DNA of 64,000 nucleotides from Enterobacter mori LMG 25706 (GTDB lineage: Bacteria; Pseudomonadota; Gammaproteobacteria; Enterobacterales; Enterobacteriaceae): contig NZ_GL890775.1 in assembly GCF_000211415.1 (NCBI RefSeq), forward strand, positions 164,894 to 228,893. The letters are read 5' to 3'. Positions 42,739-59,056 of this stretch are shown in pieces; the first letter of the stretch is position 1; every line of letters starts with the position of its first letter. A program made the position numbers and the translations under genes. The notes under the pieces were generated by a model, which was not told where the DNA came from, ran no database searches, and saw only the letters and a program-made list of their open reading frames with translations.

Positions 42739-43350
42739 ATGGTACGTCGTCTGCTACAGCTTTATGTCGGTTTAGGGCTTTATGGTCTTTCCACCGCGAT
42801 GTTTATTCGTGCGGATCTGGGCGTCGATCCGTGGGACGTCTTTCACCTTGGGGTGGCCTTACAAACGGGGATGACCATTGGTACGGTCATCATTGTGACC
42901 GGTGCGGCGGTGCTTCTGCTGTGGATCCCGCTGCGTCAGATGCCAGGGCTGGGCACCCTCAGTAACGTTATTTGTATTGGGCTGGCAGCAGATGCTTCAA
43001 TGGCCTTAATCCCTGAGTTGAGTTCGCTGCCTGTCCGCATCGCGCTGCTGGTGTCCGGGATCGTCGCGAACGCCATAGCAACCGGGATGTATATCGGTGC
43101 AGGTTTTGGGTCAGGTCCGCGCGACGGCCTGATGACCGGGATCCACGCCCGGTTAGGCTGGTCAATCCGCAGCGTGCGCACCTCCATTGAAGTCTCTGTC
43201 CTGATTATCGGTTGCCTGCTTGGCGGTTCATTTGGTGTGGGGACAGTGATTTACGCCCTGACCATCGGCCCGCTTATCCAGCTCTGTTTGCCGTGGTTCC
43301 GTCAAAAGCCGCGTATCGAGACGGTTCCTCAGCCTGAGCGGGTTGTTTAA
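42739..43350 (+). CDS. yczE: YczE family (DUF161/YitT-like) membrane protein
   Basis: Integral membrane protein of 203 residues with about five to six hydrophobic helices and unknown substrate. It starts MVRRLLQLYVGLGLYGLSTA. The segments ADLGVDPWDVFHLG and YIGAGFGSGPRDGLMTGI are internal-repeat motifs typical of this family. GGAGAAG lies about six bases before the ATG. In several Proteobacteria yczE is divergent from, and controlled by, a MocR regulator like the one next to it, which is interrupted here. Confidence 0.85.
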   Translation: MVRRLLQLYVGLGLYGLSTAMFIRADLGVDPWDVFHLGVALQTGMTIGTVIIVTGAAVLLLWIPLRQMPGLGTLSNVICIGLAADASMALIPELSSLPVRIALLVSGIVANAIATGMYIGAGFGSGPRDGLMTGIHARLGWSIRSVRTSIEVSVLIIGCLLGGSFGVGTVIYALTIGPLIQLCLPWFRQKPRIETVPQPERVV

Positions 43351-43351
43351 T

Positions 43352-43368
43352 TTTGCGAAGCGCTCACA
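43352..43368 (-). promoter_or_regulatory. lac operator upstream of lacI
   Basis: The reverse strand reads TGTGAGCGCTTCGCAAA, identical over 17 bases to the operator at the lacZ promoter (44576-44592) but in opposite orientation. It sits 60 bases upstream of the lacI start. Confidence 0.8.
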
Positions 43369-43427
43369 TGTTTTAATGGCGTCCCTGTGCCAGAATAGCG
43401 GCTTGTTATCAAGCGATGCCGGACTGC

Positions 43428-44498
43428 ATGAAAGCGATCACACTCTATGACGTAGCCCTCCTTGCGGGGGTGTCTTACCAGACCGTGTCCCGCGTGATTA
43501 ATGGCGCGGAGCACGTCTCCACCCGCACGCGGGAAAAGGTGCAGCAGGCGATGGCTGAGCTGCACTATGTGCCTAATCGGGGCGCACAGCAGCTGGCGGG
43601 GAAACGCACCCGGACGCTGGGGCTGATCACCACCGATCTGGCCCTGCATGCGCCCTCGCAAATTGTCTCAGCGGTAAAATCCCGCGCGGCAGAGCAGGGG
43701 GCAAGCGTCTTAATTTCAATGGTGGAGCATGTTCAGCAATGCCAGGCTGCGGTGCAGGAACTGCTGGCTCAGCGTGTGGAAGCCTTACTGGTCAACGTCC
43801 CGCTGGACGATCCTGACGCAGAGCAGCTTCAGAAAATGGCTTTGCCTGTGCCTGTTCTGTTCCTCGATGTTTCCCCTTCGGCGCAGGTCAACAGTCTGGT
43901 ATTTAACGCCGGGCAGGGGGCCGCGCTGGGCGCGGAACATCTGATTTCTCTGGGGCATCAGCGCATCGCTCTTCTCAGTGGACCAGAGAGTTCCGTTTCA
44001 GCGCGTGCGCGTCTGGCGGGCTGGAAAACGACCCTGGCACAAGCCGGTCTTGAAGCCGCTGACGAGGTTCATGGCGACTGGAGCGCCGCCTCCGGATATG
44101 AAAAAGGCCACCAGCTTTTATCCGGATCGCAACTACCTGACGCCATTCTGGTCGCGAACGATCAGATGGCGCTGGGCGTGATGCGCGCCTGCGTTGAGAA
44201 GGGCATTGCTATACCGGGCCAGATATCGATTGTCGGGTTTGATGACACGGCCGACAGCGCCTGGTTTTCACCGCCGCTGACCACCGTTCGGCAGGCTTTT
44301 CGTGAAGCGGGCGAGCGCAGCGTGGAATGGCTGCTGACGCCGACGAGAAGCGAAAAATGCTGGCAAGAGCAGCTTCCCGTCACGCTGATCGCGCGTCATT
44401 CGAGCTCCCGTCGCGCAGCCGATCGGGTTGATCGGGAAGAGCTTGCCCATCAACTGAGAAATCTGGCATTGCTGGCTGAAAAAACCGCGCGGGGATAA
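43428..44498 (+). CDS. lacI: Lactose operon repressor LacI
   Basis: LacI/GalR-family repressor that binds lac operators and is released by allolactose. The 356 residues start MKAITLYDVALLAGVSYQTV. The recognition helix YQTVSR is the same as in E. coli LacI, so the operator preference should be the same. The hinge PNRGAQQLAGKR and effector domain (LALHAPSQIVSAVKSRA, LFLDVS, VANDQMALGVMRA) follow. The C-terminus ends LAHQLRNLALLAEKTARG, compatible with a Leu-heptad tetramer helix. An ATG four codons upstream (43416) is an alternative. It lies 77 bases after yczE and just before lacZ. Confidence 0.93.
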   Translation: MKAITLYDVALLAGVSYQTVSRVINGAEHVSTRTREKVQQAMAELHYVPNRGAQQLAGKRTRTLGLITTDLALHAPSQIVSAVKSRAAEQGASVLISMVEHVQQCQAAVQELLAQRVEALLVNVPLDDPDAEQLQKMALPVPVLFLDVSPSAQVNSLVFNAGQGAALGAEHLISLGHQRIALLSGPESSVSARARLAGWKTTLAQAGLEAADEVHGDWSAASGYEKGHQLLSGSQLPDAILVANDQMALGVMRACVEKGIAIPGQISIVGFDDTADSAWFSPPLTTVRQAFREAGERSVEWLLTPTRSEKCWQEQLPVTLIARHSSSRRAADRVDREELAHQLRNLALLAEKTARG

Positions 44499-44504
44499 AT
44501 CTTT

Positions 44505-44566
44505 TGTGATCCGGCTCGCTACGTGAGGATCGCACACTTTACCCTTCTCTGTTGCCAGGGCATGTT
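44505..44566 (+). promoter_or_regulatory. lacZ promoter with CRP site
   Basis: TGTGA-N6-TCGCT at 44505-44520 resembles a CRP site. TTTACC (44538-44543), 17 bases and CATGTT (44561-44566) form the -35 and -10. With a start near 44574 the CRP site centres at about -61.5, the E. coli lac geometry. Confidence 0.7.
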
Positions 44567-44575
44567 GACTAAAAT

Positions 44576-47694
<3,119 letters not shown>

Positions 47695-47702
47695 CGCGCC
47701 AG

Positions 47703-47727
47703 TCGCGGCCACCGTGGGTGGCCGCGT
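47703..47727. terminator. Hairpin after lacZ
   Basis: GCGGCCACC/GGTGGCCGC stem nine bases after the lacZ stop, in the narrow gap to convergent rcnA. There is no T-run, so termination is uncertain. Confidence 0.45.
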
Positions 47728-47730
47728 CGC

Positions 47731-48573
<843 letters not shown>

Positions 48574-48607
48574 TGAACATTCCGGGATAAAAACTGTGCT
48601 CTGATAC

Positions 48608-48664
48608 TACTCCCCCCCAGTAGTCTAATACTACCCCCCAGTAGAAAAATACTCAGGGGGAGTA
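48608..48664. promoter_or_regulatory. Three RcnR operators
   Basis: TACTCCCCCCCAGTA (48608-48622), TACTACCCCCCAGTA (48629-48643) and TACTCAGGGGGAGTA (48650-48664). The second is an exact TACT-G6-N-AGTA on the reverse strand and the first also fits; the third is a weaker variant in the opposite orientation. They are spaced 21 bases apart, two helical turns. Confidence 0.85.
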
Positions 48665-48705
48665 GGGCGTGATATGCTTAAAACGTCAAAATTAGGGGGA
48701 AAGAG

Positions 48706-48978
48706 ATGTCACATACGGTTCGCGACAAGAAGATGTTATTAACCCGCCTGAAAAAAATTCAGGGGCAGAGCAACGCGCTGGAAAAAATGCTTAATAGCGA
48801 CCACGAATGCGCCGATGTTCTCCAGCAGCTGGCAGCGATCCGCGGGGCGGTCAACGGCATGATGATGCAGGTGATCGAGGGCCATTTAACCGATCACGTG
48901 GTGAAAGAGCCCGAAGAAGAGCAGCGTGAAGCCGATCTTGGCGTGGTTTTAAAGGTGATCAAATCCTACCTTAAGTAG
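48706..48978 (+). CDS. rcnR: Nickel/cobalt-responsive repressor RcnR
   Basis: CsoR/RcnR-family all-helical tetrameric repressor, released from DNA by Ni or Co. It has 90 residues starting [20 protein letters not shown]. The metal ligands are present: His3 and the N-terminal amine, Cys35 in HECADVLQQ, and His60 and His64-type positions in [21 protein letters not shown] lies before the ATG. It represses itself and rcnA through the C/G-tract operators upstream. Its last eight bases overlap the end of the convergent pdeB. Confidence 0.95.
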   Translation: MSHTVRDKKMLLTRLKKIQGQSNALEKMLNSDHECADVLQQLAAIRGAVNGMMMQVIEGHLTDHVVKEPEEEQREADLGVVLKVIKSYLK

Positions 48979-50536
48979 AATGTGTCTTGAGGTTTATTTC
49001 CGCCCAGAGAATAAACTCCTCCCTTGGCAGCGCCTTACTGTAGTACCACCCCTGTCCATACTGCACCCCGTGAAGGTGCAGCCAGCGGAGCTGCCCGTCG
49101 GTCTCTATACCCTCCGCCACCATGGCCAGATTCAGCGATTTCGCCATTTCAATAATGTGCGGGGTGACGTTTTTATACTCCAGCGCGTCCACAAACGACT
49201 TATCAATCTTTAACGTGTCGACGTCCAGATCCTGTAGGTAGCTCAGACTGGAATAACCGGTACCAAAATCATCGATATAGATGGCATGACCCGAACGGCG
49301 AAATGCCGCGATGGCCGGTGCGCTAATTTTAGGATCGGCAAAGCCGCGCTCGGTTAACTCAAGGGCGATCTGCCTGGGATGGACTTTCCACTTATTGAGC
49401 AACTGGCTCAGCAGAGGCGGCAACTTGCCGGAGAGTAAATCGGCAGGTGCAAGGTTAATGGAAATATGCTGATCGCCATGCAGATGTAGCCAGTGACCCA
49501 TATCCTCAAACAGTTTTTCGATGACTAGCTGCGTCAGTTGCGAAATAAGGCCCGTCTGTTCCGCTAGCGGAACGAAAATTTCCGGTGAGAGATAGCTCCC
49601 GTCAGGCTGAGGCCAGCGGGCAAGCGCCTCTGCACCGACAATTTTCCCACTGCAGAGCGCCACAATGGGCTGGTAGTTAACCACAAATTCACGGTTATTA
49701 ATCGCATCAAGCAGCCTGTAGCGTGGGGATTGTATACGCCGCAGAATACGCAGAACAAAAAGCGCGGCAAGCAGGCTTATCAACACGCCAAACGGTAGCC
49801 AGAAAAGAAGCTGCCGATGCCAGGTTTCAGCCAGCGGTTTTAACGCCGCCCAGGCGACGATATTAAACCCCAGTTCAGGAACAGGCTTAATAATATACAT
49901 TGAGCCGTTGTACTGAACGCGGGTCATTTCCCGATCGACAATCATGTTGCGGATATGAGGAGCAAGCGTGTCGCTGCTGGCAAAAACGAGGTGTGTTGAG
50001 CTGCCTACCAGCGCGGCATCAATTGCGATCTCACCGAAAGGGATCACGTCCACCAACGAGGCTGGATCGATCAGCACAAGGTAATGGCCTTTGCCGAGTG
50101 CGGCCATATAGCGGTTAAAACCAAGATCGTTTTGCGTGGTCAGCCAGGCACTGTAACCATCTGCAGTAATGCGCATCGGGGGCGGGAAAGCGGCTGCGTC
50201 GCTGTCTTGTTCCAGCGAGGAGCAGAGGGGCTTCAGGCTGTCGATGTAGATCACTTCCTGAACATAACGCCATGAGAAAGCAACCCGACGCATTTCCCGT
50301 AAATGTAGATAACTACAGGGAGGCCCCTCAAAGGCCTGAAGCCGGGTCAGCGCTTCTTTTGCCTGATCAACAACCCTGTCTGTACGAAGCAGCACGCGGG
50401 AGGCGTAACTATCAAGCACATCGACAAATTTATCCTCCGCCTGGCGATGCGCCAGCCAGATACTGAGGCAAATCGGTACCAGCACAGAAAAGATCAGTAT
50501 GCCTGTGACCAGGCTGACCAGATGTCGGGTTTTCAT
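48971..50536 (-). CDS. pdeB: Cyclic di-GMP phosphodiesterase PdeB (YlaB)
   Basis: Degrades cyclic di-GMP and so favours motility over biofilm. It has 521 residues. A membrane segment (about 10-30) is followed by a periplasmic CSS-type sensor region with CSS in [10 protein letters not shown] near residue 110, a second membrane segment near 235-255, and a cytoplasmic EAL domain. The EAL domain has [13 protein letters not shown] (near 290), [25 protein letters not shown] and the final Glu in MVAEGIET, so the catalytic set is complete. It is separated from rpmE2 by 231 bases, which hold no other gene. Confidence 0.94.
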   Translation of the reverse strand: MKTRHLVSLVTGILIFSVLVPICLSIWLAHRQAEDKFVDVLDSYASRVLLRTDRVVDQAKEALTRLQAFEGPPCSYLHLREMRRVAFSWRYVQEVIYIDSLKPLCSSLEQDSDAAAFPPPMRITADGYSAWLTTQNDLGFNRYMAALGKGHYLVLIDPASLVDVIPFGEIAIDAALVGSSTHLVFASSDTLAPHIRNMIVDREMTRVQYNGSMYIIKPVPELGFNIVAWAALKPLAETWHRQLLFWLPFGVLISLLAALFVLRILRRIQSPRYRLLDAINNREFVVNYQPIVALCSGKIVGAEALARWPQPDGSYLSPEIFVPLAEQTGLISQLTQLVIEKLFEDMGHWLHLHGDQHISINLAPADLLSGKLPPLLSQLLNKWKVHPRQIALELTERGFADPKISAPAIAAFRRSGHAIYIDDFGTGYSSLSYLQDLDVDTLKIDKSFVDALEYKNVTPHIIEMAKSLNLAMVAEGIETDGQLRWLHLHGVQYGQGWYYSKALPREEFILWAEINLKTHST

Positions 50537-50731
50537 GCTGCTGTTTCCTTTCTCATATGCCTGTTTCCGGGCACAGAGTCGCTTGTCGGAGGCGAAAGAT
50601 TTTACCGCGAAATGATATAGTTATAGCACGCAGGCGTCATGATTTTCATTTTGTCGCAGACCTTTAAGGAAGTTTTGCGAGGAAGGGGGGGAATTTTCAG
50701 GGGTTGTTTTTTCAACTGAGCCTGGATATTA

Positions 50732-50752
50732 TTTTGTTATGTTATAACAAAA
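50732..50752 (+). promoter_or_regulatory. Zur box upstream of rpmE2
   Basis: TTTTGTTAT-gtt-ATAACAAAA, a 9-bp perfect inverted repeat like the Zur-binding sites before zinc-free ribosomal protein genes. It ends 15 bases before the rpmE2 ATG. Confidence 0.78.
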
Positions 50753-50767
50753 CATGAAGAGCGTATA

Positions 50768-51028
50768 ATGAAACCTGATATCCATCCAGCCTATCGCACC
50801 GTGGTGTTTCACGACACCAGTGCCAACGAATACTTTAAAGTCGGATCGACCATCAAGACCGACCGTGAAATTGAGCTCGACGGTGAAACGTATCCGTACA
50901 TCACCATCGAAGTCTCTTCAAAATCACACCCGTTTTATACCGGCAAGCAGAAAACGTTCTCGACGGATGGCAGCGCTGCGCGCTTCCGCAAACGTTTTGG
51001 CGGCTTTCTTAATGCGAAGCGGGGTTAA
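50768..51028 (+). CDS. rpmE2: Zinc-independent ribosomal protein bL31B (YkgM)
   Basis: Paralogue of ribosomal protein L31 that lacks the zinc-binding Cys residues (no CxxC in the 86 residues) and replaces the zinc-containing form when zinc is short. It starts [19 protein letters not shown] and contains [19 protein letters not shown] family sequence and the FRKRFGGF end. A Zur-type palindrome lies upstream. rpmJ2 follows two bases later in the same operon. Confidence 0.95.
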   Translation: MKPDIHPAYRTVVFHDTSANEYFKVGSTIKTDREIELDGETYPYITIEVSSKSHPFYTGKQKTFSTDGSAARFRKRFGGFLNAKRG

Positions 51029-51030
51029 CC

Positions 51031-51171
51031 ATGCAGGTACTTAACTCGCTGCGCAGTGCGAAACAGCGTCACCCGGATTGCCAGATCGTAAAACGTAAGG
51101 GACGCTTGTACGTCATTTGCAAATCGAACCCGCGCTTTAAAGCCGTTCAGGGTCGTAAAAAAAGACGCTAA
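51031..51171 (+). CDS. rpmJ2: Zinc-independent ribosomal protein bL36B (YkgO)
   Basis: A 46-residue paralogue of L36 starting [20 protein letters not shown] and ending GRKKRR. It lacks the full zinc-binding C-C-C-H set of the standard L36. It is the second gene of the Zur-controlled rpmE2-rpmJ2 operon, two bases after rpmE2. Its TAA overlaps the stop codon of the convergent acetyltransferase gene by four bases. Confidence 0.93.
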   Translation: MQVLNSLRSAKQRHPDCQIVKRKGRLYVICKSNPRFKAVQGRKKRR

Positions 51172-51878
51172 ACGCGCGTTTCACGCCAACTTTCCAGGGA
51201 TCTGATCTGTTTGCCATCGACGGTAAAATTGTCGGTGGCAAGCCAGTTTTCAAACGCTTTCGCCAGCATCGGCCACTCGCTGTCGATGATTGAGAACCAG
51301 TCCGTATCCCGGTTGTGTCCTTTCGTCACCAGAGCCTGACGAAAGCGCCCTTCAAACTGAAATCCCAGACGGAGCGCCGCCTTGCGGGAAGGTTCGTTCA
51401 GGCTGTTACATTTCCATTCATAGCGGCGGTATCCCAGCACGTCGAACGCATACTGCATCAGAAGATATTGCGCTTCTGTGGACATCGGCGTGCGGCTAAG
51501 AAGGGGGGAGAAATGAACGTGTCCCACCTCCATAACGCCGTTTGTCGGATCGATACGCATCAGCGCCAGCGTACCGACTGGTGCCTGAGTCTGATTATCA
51601 ATGACGGTGAAATGTATTGGATCCGGTAATTCACATACGCTTGCCACCCACGCGGCAAATTCTCCTGCGGTGGCATCAGGTTCACGCAGCAGCCATGTCC
51701 AGCTGCGGGTATCTTCTGCCAGACGATAGGCGGAAAAGAGGGCATCGGCATGTTCCACACGCAGCGGCTCCAGCCGACAGTAGCGGCCATGCAGATGCAC
51801 GCGGGAAGGCGGCTGGCGGGGTTGCCAGTCGATAAGTTCATCGCCAACAGGTTGTCCAAACTGATTGAATGTGCTCAT
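51168..51878 (-). CDS. GNAT family N-acetyltransferase (RimJ/RimL-like)
   Basis: Predicted acetyl-CoA-dependent acetyltransferase of 236 residues from the ATG at 51878 ([18 protein letters not shown]). The segments [38 protein letters not shown] and [37 protein letters not shown] are those of the Acetyltransf_3/RimJ group. The substrate is unknown. An in-frame upstream extension would run into the divergent regulator's start and is rejected. Its pairing with a divergent MocR regulator suggests it is the regulated gene. Confidence 0.85.
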   Translation of the reverse strand: MSTFNQFGQPVGDELIDWQPRQPPSRVHLHGRYCRLEPLRVEHADALFSAYRLAEDTRSWTWLLREPDATAGEFAAWVASVCELPDPIHFTVIDNQTQAPVGTLALMRIDPTNGVMEVGHVHFSPLLSRTPMSTEAQYLLMQYAFDVLGYRRYEWKCNSLNEPSRKAALRLGFQFEGRFRQALVTKGHNRDTDWFSIIDSEWPMLAKAFENWLATDNFTVDGKQIRSLESWRETRV

Positions 51879-51921
51879 GTTATTTTCCGCTCTGCTGTAA
51901 GTGATCCCAGAGTAAATAAAT

Positions 51922-51968
51922 GCTGGTTCCTTAAAAAGTACCAGCGAGGTATGTTCTGGTGGTACCAC
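51922..51968. promoter_or_regulatory. Candidate MocR operator repeats
   Basis: An inverted repeat GCTGGT (51922-51927)/ACCAGC (51940-51945) and a perfect 10-bp palindrome GTGGTACCAC (51959-51968) share the GGT/ACC core. They lie between the divergent acetyltransferase and MocR genes. Confidence 0.5.
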
Positions 51969-51979
51969 GGAGAGAGAAA

Positions 51980-53440
51980 ATGAATATACCTGGCGATGAA
52001 TTTTATACCCTGATTACTGCTGCGCTGAAAAAGCGCGGTGAAGAGACCTTGCAGCGCACGCTGTATCTTGCCATACGTGAAGCTGTCCTGCAGGGAAGGC
52101 TGCAGGCTGAAAGCCGCTTACCGGGCTCCCGGGTGATTGCGCAGCAGCTTTCCGTGTCCCGTAACACCGTCAATGCGGCGCTTGAGCAACTTTCGCTCGA
52201 AGGGTATCTGCTGCGCAGTCGTCAGGCTACACGCGTGGCGCAACTGGCTCAGCGCGGAAATCGACAGGATTTTCCCGAGCCGACCGTCACGCTGGCTAAG
52301 CGAGTGACGCAGCTGCCAGAGCCGACGCCGCGGGAGACGCCGGTACTCGCTTTTACGCCCGGCACGCCAGCCATCAATTATTTTCCTCTTCCGCTCTGGC
52401 GGCGCTTGTACGATCGCGTTTTACGCGAGGAAGGGAGTGCATTGCTTGGCTATGGCGATCCGGCCGGGGAATCCTCATTACGTGAGGCGATTGCCCGCCA
52501 TCTTGCCCTGTCGCGGGGGATTGATTGCGATGCCAGCCAGATTGTTATTACCGAGGGGGCTTTGGAAGGGGTGAATCTCTGCACGCAGTTGTTGAGCGAG
52601 CCGGGGGATATCGCGTGGATTGAAGATCCCGGCTATGCGGGGGCAAAAAGCGCGTTTGCGAAATCGGGATTAACGATGGTGGGCATGCCCGTGGACGACG
52701 AGGGAATGAACTGGGAAGGGCAACATGCAGCGCGCCCTGGGCTTATCTTTACTTCGCCTTCACATCAGTTTCCCTACGGGAGCGTGCTGAGCGCGCGTCG
52801 GCGCTTGTCATTGCTGGCGCTTGCGCTCCAGCATAAGGCCTGGATTATCGAGGACGATTACGACAGCGAGTTTCGGTATTCCGGAGAGCCGGTGCCAGCA
52901 ATGCTGGGAATGGTCAATAACGCGCCGGTGGTTTATCTGGGTACATTCAGTAAAACACTGTTCCCGTCGCTCCGAATCGGTTTTATGGTCATCCCACCGT
53001 CGCTGGCAAACGCGGCGCGTCCGGCCATTGGTGTGTTATTGCGTGGGGGGCATCGTGCGGAACAGCGTACGCTGGCGCTGTTTATTGAAGAGGGCCATTA
53101 CGCTCGTCATCTTGCCGCCATGCGTCGGCTCTATCGGAAACGCTACCGGCAGCTGCGCGACGTGCTCAACGCGGAGCTACATGTCGCGCATCGTGTGCTG
53201 GCGGCGGAGGGCGGCATGCACCTGACGGTGGCGATTGACGGGATTAATGACAAGGCGATTGTTCAGCAGGCGAGGGCATTTCAGCTGGCCCCCGCGGCGT
53301 TAAGCGGGTACTACCTGACGCCGAAGCAGGGGCAAACCGGTCTTGTACTGGGGTACGGTAATACCTCTGCTTCTCAATTTGCGTCAGGTATCCGACGCCT
53401 ACAGACGCTGATTACACAGCAGCAGAACGGGAAAGCGTAA
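51980..53440 (+). CDS. MocR/PdxR-like PLP-dependent transcriptional regulator
   Basis: 486 residues from the ATG at 51980 ([16 protein letters not shown]). An N-terminal GntR winged helix has [20 protein letters not shown] and [21 protein letters not shown] linker near 90-115 follows, then a full aminotransferase-like domain with [39 protein letters not shown], the Asp in [14 protein letters not shown] and the PLP lysine in [17 protein letters not shown]. It probably senses PLP or an amine-linked ligand and controls the divergent acetyltransferase gene. Its 3' end overlaps the convergent ylaC by 29 bases. Specific target and ligand are unknown. Confidence 0.88.
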   Translation: MNIPGDEFYTLITAALKKRGEETLQRTLYLAIREAVLQGRLQAESRLPGSRVIAQQLSVSRNTVNAALEQLSLEGYLLRSRQATRVAQLAQRGNRQDFPEPTVTLAKRVTQLPEPTPRETPVLAFTPGTPAINYFPLPLWRRLYDRVLREEGSALLGYGDPAGESSLREAIARHLALSRGIDCDASQIVITEGALEGVNLCTQLLSEPGDIAWIEDPGYAGAKSAFAKSGLTMVGMPVDDEGMNWEGQHAARPGLIFTSPSHQFPYGSVLSARRRLSLLALALQHKAWIIEDDYDSEFRYSGEPVPAMLGMVNNAPVVYLGTFSKTLFPSLRIGFMVIPPSLANAARPAIGVLLRGGHRAEQRTLALFIEEGHYARHLAAMRRLYRKRYRQLRDVLNAELHVAHRVLAAEGGMHLTVAIDGINDKAIVQQARAFQLAPAALSGYYLTPKQGQTGLVLGYGNTSASQFASGIRRLQTLITQQQNGKA

Positions 53441-53879
53441 AGACGTCATAGAAAGAGAGCTGGCCTTTGGTTGAAACCATTTTCTGCAGCTTCTCTTTCT
53501 GCCCGGTCTCCACAGCAGGGGAGTGTAAAATGCTGTCGATCAATTCTGTCGGCACAAAGCGCGTGTTGTACCACTCGCCGTTATAGCAGACCCGGAAATC
53601 AAGCACGTCGATATCTTCGTAGCGGTAGCGGGGATTAACGTCGAAAAAGAAGAACGCGTTAAATACCACAAACAGCACAACGAGCAGCCAGACGGAGTCC
53701 ACCAGGGTTTCGGATGTCAGCATCACCACAAGCGTTGCCAGCCAGGCAGCGTACATGGCGACAAACAGTCCCGGATGCTTGCGGATGAAGCTAATGCTAA
53801 AACGCGGGCGATTGTCGCGCTTTTCGCGGTGGTTAAGATCGTCGATGGTGGCGGTGAGCAGGCGCTGTATCTCGGTCAT
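53412..53879 (-). CDS. ylaC: YlaC, inner membrane protein
   Basis: A 155-residue protein of unknown role with two adjacent membrane helices (about residues 38-82: [18 protein letters not shown] and [16 protein letters not shown]). They are flanked by a basic N-terminal region and a soluble C-terminal part ([20 protein letters not shown]). Length and order match E. coli YlaC. It converges with the MocR gene, overlapping its end, and is on the same strand as maa. Confidence 0.92.
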   Translation of the reverse strand: MTEIQRLLTATIDDLNHREKRDNRPRFSISFIRKHPGLFVAMYAAWLATLVVMLTSETLVDSVWLLVVLFVVFNAFFFFDVNPRYRYEDIDVLDFRVCYNGEWYNTRFVPTELIDSILHSPAVETGQKEKLQKMVSTKGQLSFYDVFTLSRSAAV

Positions 53880-53996
53880 TTTCTGCCTTCATGATTGTTG
53901 AAAATACAGGGGATCTACCTATTTTAGGGGAGCCACCAGGCTGAAAAAAGTAACAGTCAGGCGTTAAAAGACTATAACAGTTGGCTCCCCGATACT

Positions 53997-54548
53997 TTAG
54001 AGCATCTTGATGATTTTTGCCGGATTGCCGCCAACGACAGCATTGGCCGGTACATCTTTTGTCACCACCGCGCCAGAAGCCACCACCACATTATCACCCA
54101 GCGTGACGCCAGGATTAATGACGGCGCGCCCGCCAATCCAGACGTTATTGCCAATGGTTACGGGCTTGCCAAACTCGACGCCGCTGTTGCGTTCATCGGG
54201 ATCCAGCGGATGAGTTGCCGTGTAGATATGCACACCCGGTGCCAGCATGCAGTTGTCGCCAATATGAATAGGGCAGACATCCAGCATCACGCAATCGAAG
54301 TTAGCGTAAAATTCTTTACCCAGGTAAATGTTGTAACCATAGTCACAGCGGAAACTCGGCTCGATATACGCGCCTGCGCTTTGTCCTAAAAGTTCCGCCA
54401 GAATGTTCTGGCGTTCAGTTTTCGCGTCGGGGGCGGTGTGGTTATAGCGGTGAATCAGATGGCGGGCTCGCAGCCGATCGCCCCGTAACGTCTCATCACC
54501 AGGGCAGTAATGTTCACCTGCAATCATCTTCTGTTTTTCTGTGCTCAT
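53997..54548 (-). CDS. maa: Maltose O-acetyltransferase
   Basis: Acetyl-CoA-dependent acetylation of maltose and other sugars; cytoplasmic left-handed beta-helix trimer. It has 183 residues. Hexapeptide repeats cover about 70-170 ([59 protein letters not shown]). The catalytic His is in YTATHPLDP near residue 115, with HYCPGDETL near the N-terminus. Confidence 0.95.
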   Translation of the reverse strand: MSTEKQKMIAGEHYCPGDETLRGDRLRARHLIHRYNHTAPDAKTERQNILAELLGQSAGAYIEPSFRCDYGYNIYLGKEFYANFDCVMLDVCPIHIGDNCMLAPGVHIYTATHPLDPDERNSGVEFGKPVTIGNNVWIGGRAVINPGVTLGDNVVVASGAVVTKDVPANAVVGGNPAKIIKML

Positions 54549-54757
54549 TCAGGAACCTCTCTGGATATCATTACTGCAGAGTAATAGGGATAGGTCAGTA
54601 AGGGAACGTTCCCGGAAAACCTGTGTGATAAGAGTCACAACAATGTTGCGGATGAGCACGTTTTACACGGAGACCTGCTTTCGCACAGGGAGCGTAAGTC
54701 GAAAGGTGTATACAAACCAGAACGTGACGTAGAACCTCTACAGATACACGTTAAAGA

Positions 54758-54976
54758 TTAACGAACAAATTTCCATACGGACGTTGGGATTTTGTCATAC
54801 AGCTTATTCATGGTCAGCTCAGCGAGCCGATGGTCAGCGGCTGAATAAAATACAGCCAGTTCATTATCAGACAGCTCGTATTTATTTTTTTCGATGACAC
54901 GTTCGAGCGTGTCTATTGACTGACAACGTCGCAAGCGCATCAAATAATCGACTTTTGTTAATGGTTTATCAGACAT
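54758..54976 (-). CDS. hha: Haemolysin expression modulator Hha
   Basis: Small H-NS partner of the Hha/YmoA family that helps silence horizontally acquired AT-rich genes. It has 72 residues, [20 protein letters not shown] to [11 protein letters not shown], nearly identical to E. coli Hha. Its start lies 27 bases after the tomB stop, and the two act as a toxin-antitoxin-like pair affecting biofilm and persistence. Confidence 0.97.
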   Translation of the reverse strand: MSDKPLTKVDYLMRLRRCQSIDTLERVIEKNKYELSDNELAVFYSAADHRLAELTMNKLYDKIPTSVWKFVR

Positions 54977-55003
54977 AAATTCACCTTAGTAATTGTAATA
55001 ATT

Positions 55004-55378
55004 TTAACAGGAAAGACTAACCGGGTTTGCTCTGCTCACGTTGACGAAGCAGCGGAATAGCCGATTTCCCGATTTACGCCATTTTTGCAAATCCTGGGCG
55101 TTAATGCCGTAGCTACTGAACAACATAAAGGTGTCGTCCAGGTATTCGTCAATTTGCTCAATGAGCTTATTATCTTCATTGTACTTAATTTTATAATTAA
55201 GTGCGAAGGTTGCAATATGCTCTATCAGCTCGTTCAACTGTAAATTGATCGCAGACGTTGGGTCATTCACCCAGCCATGGTTACTTTCATCAAGATTGGC
55301 AAGGCAGTCATGGTACAAGGATTCGCAGAGAAATTTCAACTGCGCGATATCATGCCTTTTTGGCGAGTACTCGTCCAT
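55004..55378 (-). CDS. tomB: TomB, Hha toxicity modulator
   Basis: A 124-residue all-helical protein that counters Hha toxicity, reported as the antitoxin of an oxygen-dependent pair. The ATG at 55378 (MDEYSPKRHDIAQLKFLCE) matches the family; 11 upstream in-frame codons do not. The block NLQLNELIEHIATFALNYKIKYNEDNKL is conserved, as is the C-terminal Cys. It is first in the tomB-hha operon, and its promoter must lie in the AT-rich 500-base region upstream. Confidence 0.96.
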   Translation of the reverse strand: MDEYSPKRHDIAQLKFLCESLYHDCLANLDESNHGWVNDPTSAINLQLNELIEHIATFALNYKIKYNEDNKLIEQIDEYLDDTFMLFSSYGINAQDLQKWRKSGNRLFRCFVNVSRANPVSLSC

Positions 55379-55887
55379 AGCGCATCCCCTTCTGAGTGAT
55401 TTCTTACTCACCGAACATCATGTCGGGATGGATACAACATACTTAGCCGCACGGGTGCTGTGTTCCTGATAACTCTAACTATAAGCCACTCTGATCGAGA
55501 TTTCACCGCGCTATTACGAAAAATTACAATTAAAACCTGATACTGCGAGCGTTTACGCAATTGCCCGGCCTGAACAGAACGATTTTATCCGAATTAACAC
55601 TGATTTTTTATCGCGTCCTTACGTTTCATTGATTTAGCGTAAACTGTCAGACGAAGACCAGATTCGGACTTTTCTTTGTTCGATAGTGGTGCTAGGAATA
55701 TTCCTAATAATTTACGCGACGAAATGAAATTAAAAAAATCATGAATTCGCCGATTAAGTTTTCAGTTAATTATGATATGTCTTATTAAGATGACAGAAAA
55801 TAAATAGCACCACAATAAGCGTAATTTATGATTTTTTTGAAATGAAAAAGGCCGCAAATGCGGCCTTTTTATCATATGAAACCGGTA
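55379..55887. other. AT-rich intergenic region tomB-acrB
   Basis: About 500 bases with no credible gene. It holds the tomB promoter region (55379-55650, no clear consensus identified), a very AT-rich stretch (55690-55840) and the acrB terminator at 55845-55871. Confidence 0.6.
55845..55871 (-). terminator. acrAB terminator
   Basis: AAAAAGGCCGC/GCGGCCTTTTT stem with a short AAAT loop and T-run on the minus strand, 17 bases after the acrB stop. Confidence 0.9.
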
Positions 55888-59037
<3,150 letters not shown>

Positions 59038-59056
59038 TTAACGGCTCCTGTTTAAG

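Noticed and set aside
47695-47730. Possible lacY remnant after lacZ
   Set aside because: Only 36 bases separate lacZ from rcnA and they form a hairpin; no permease sequence is visible.
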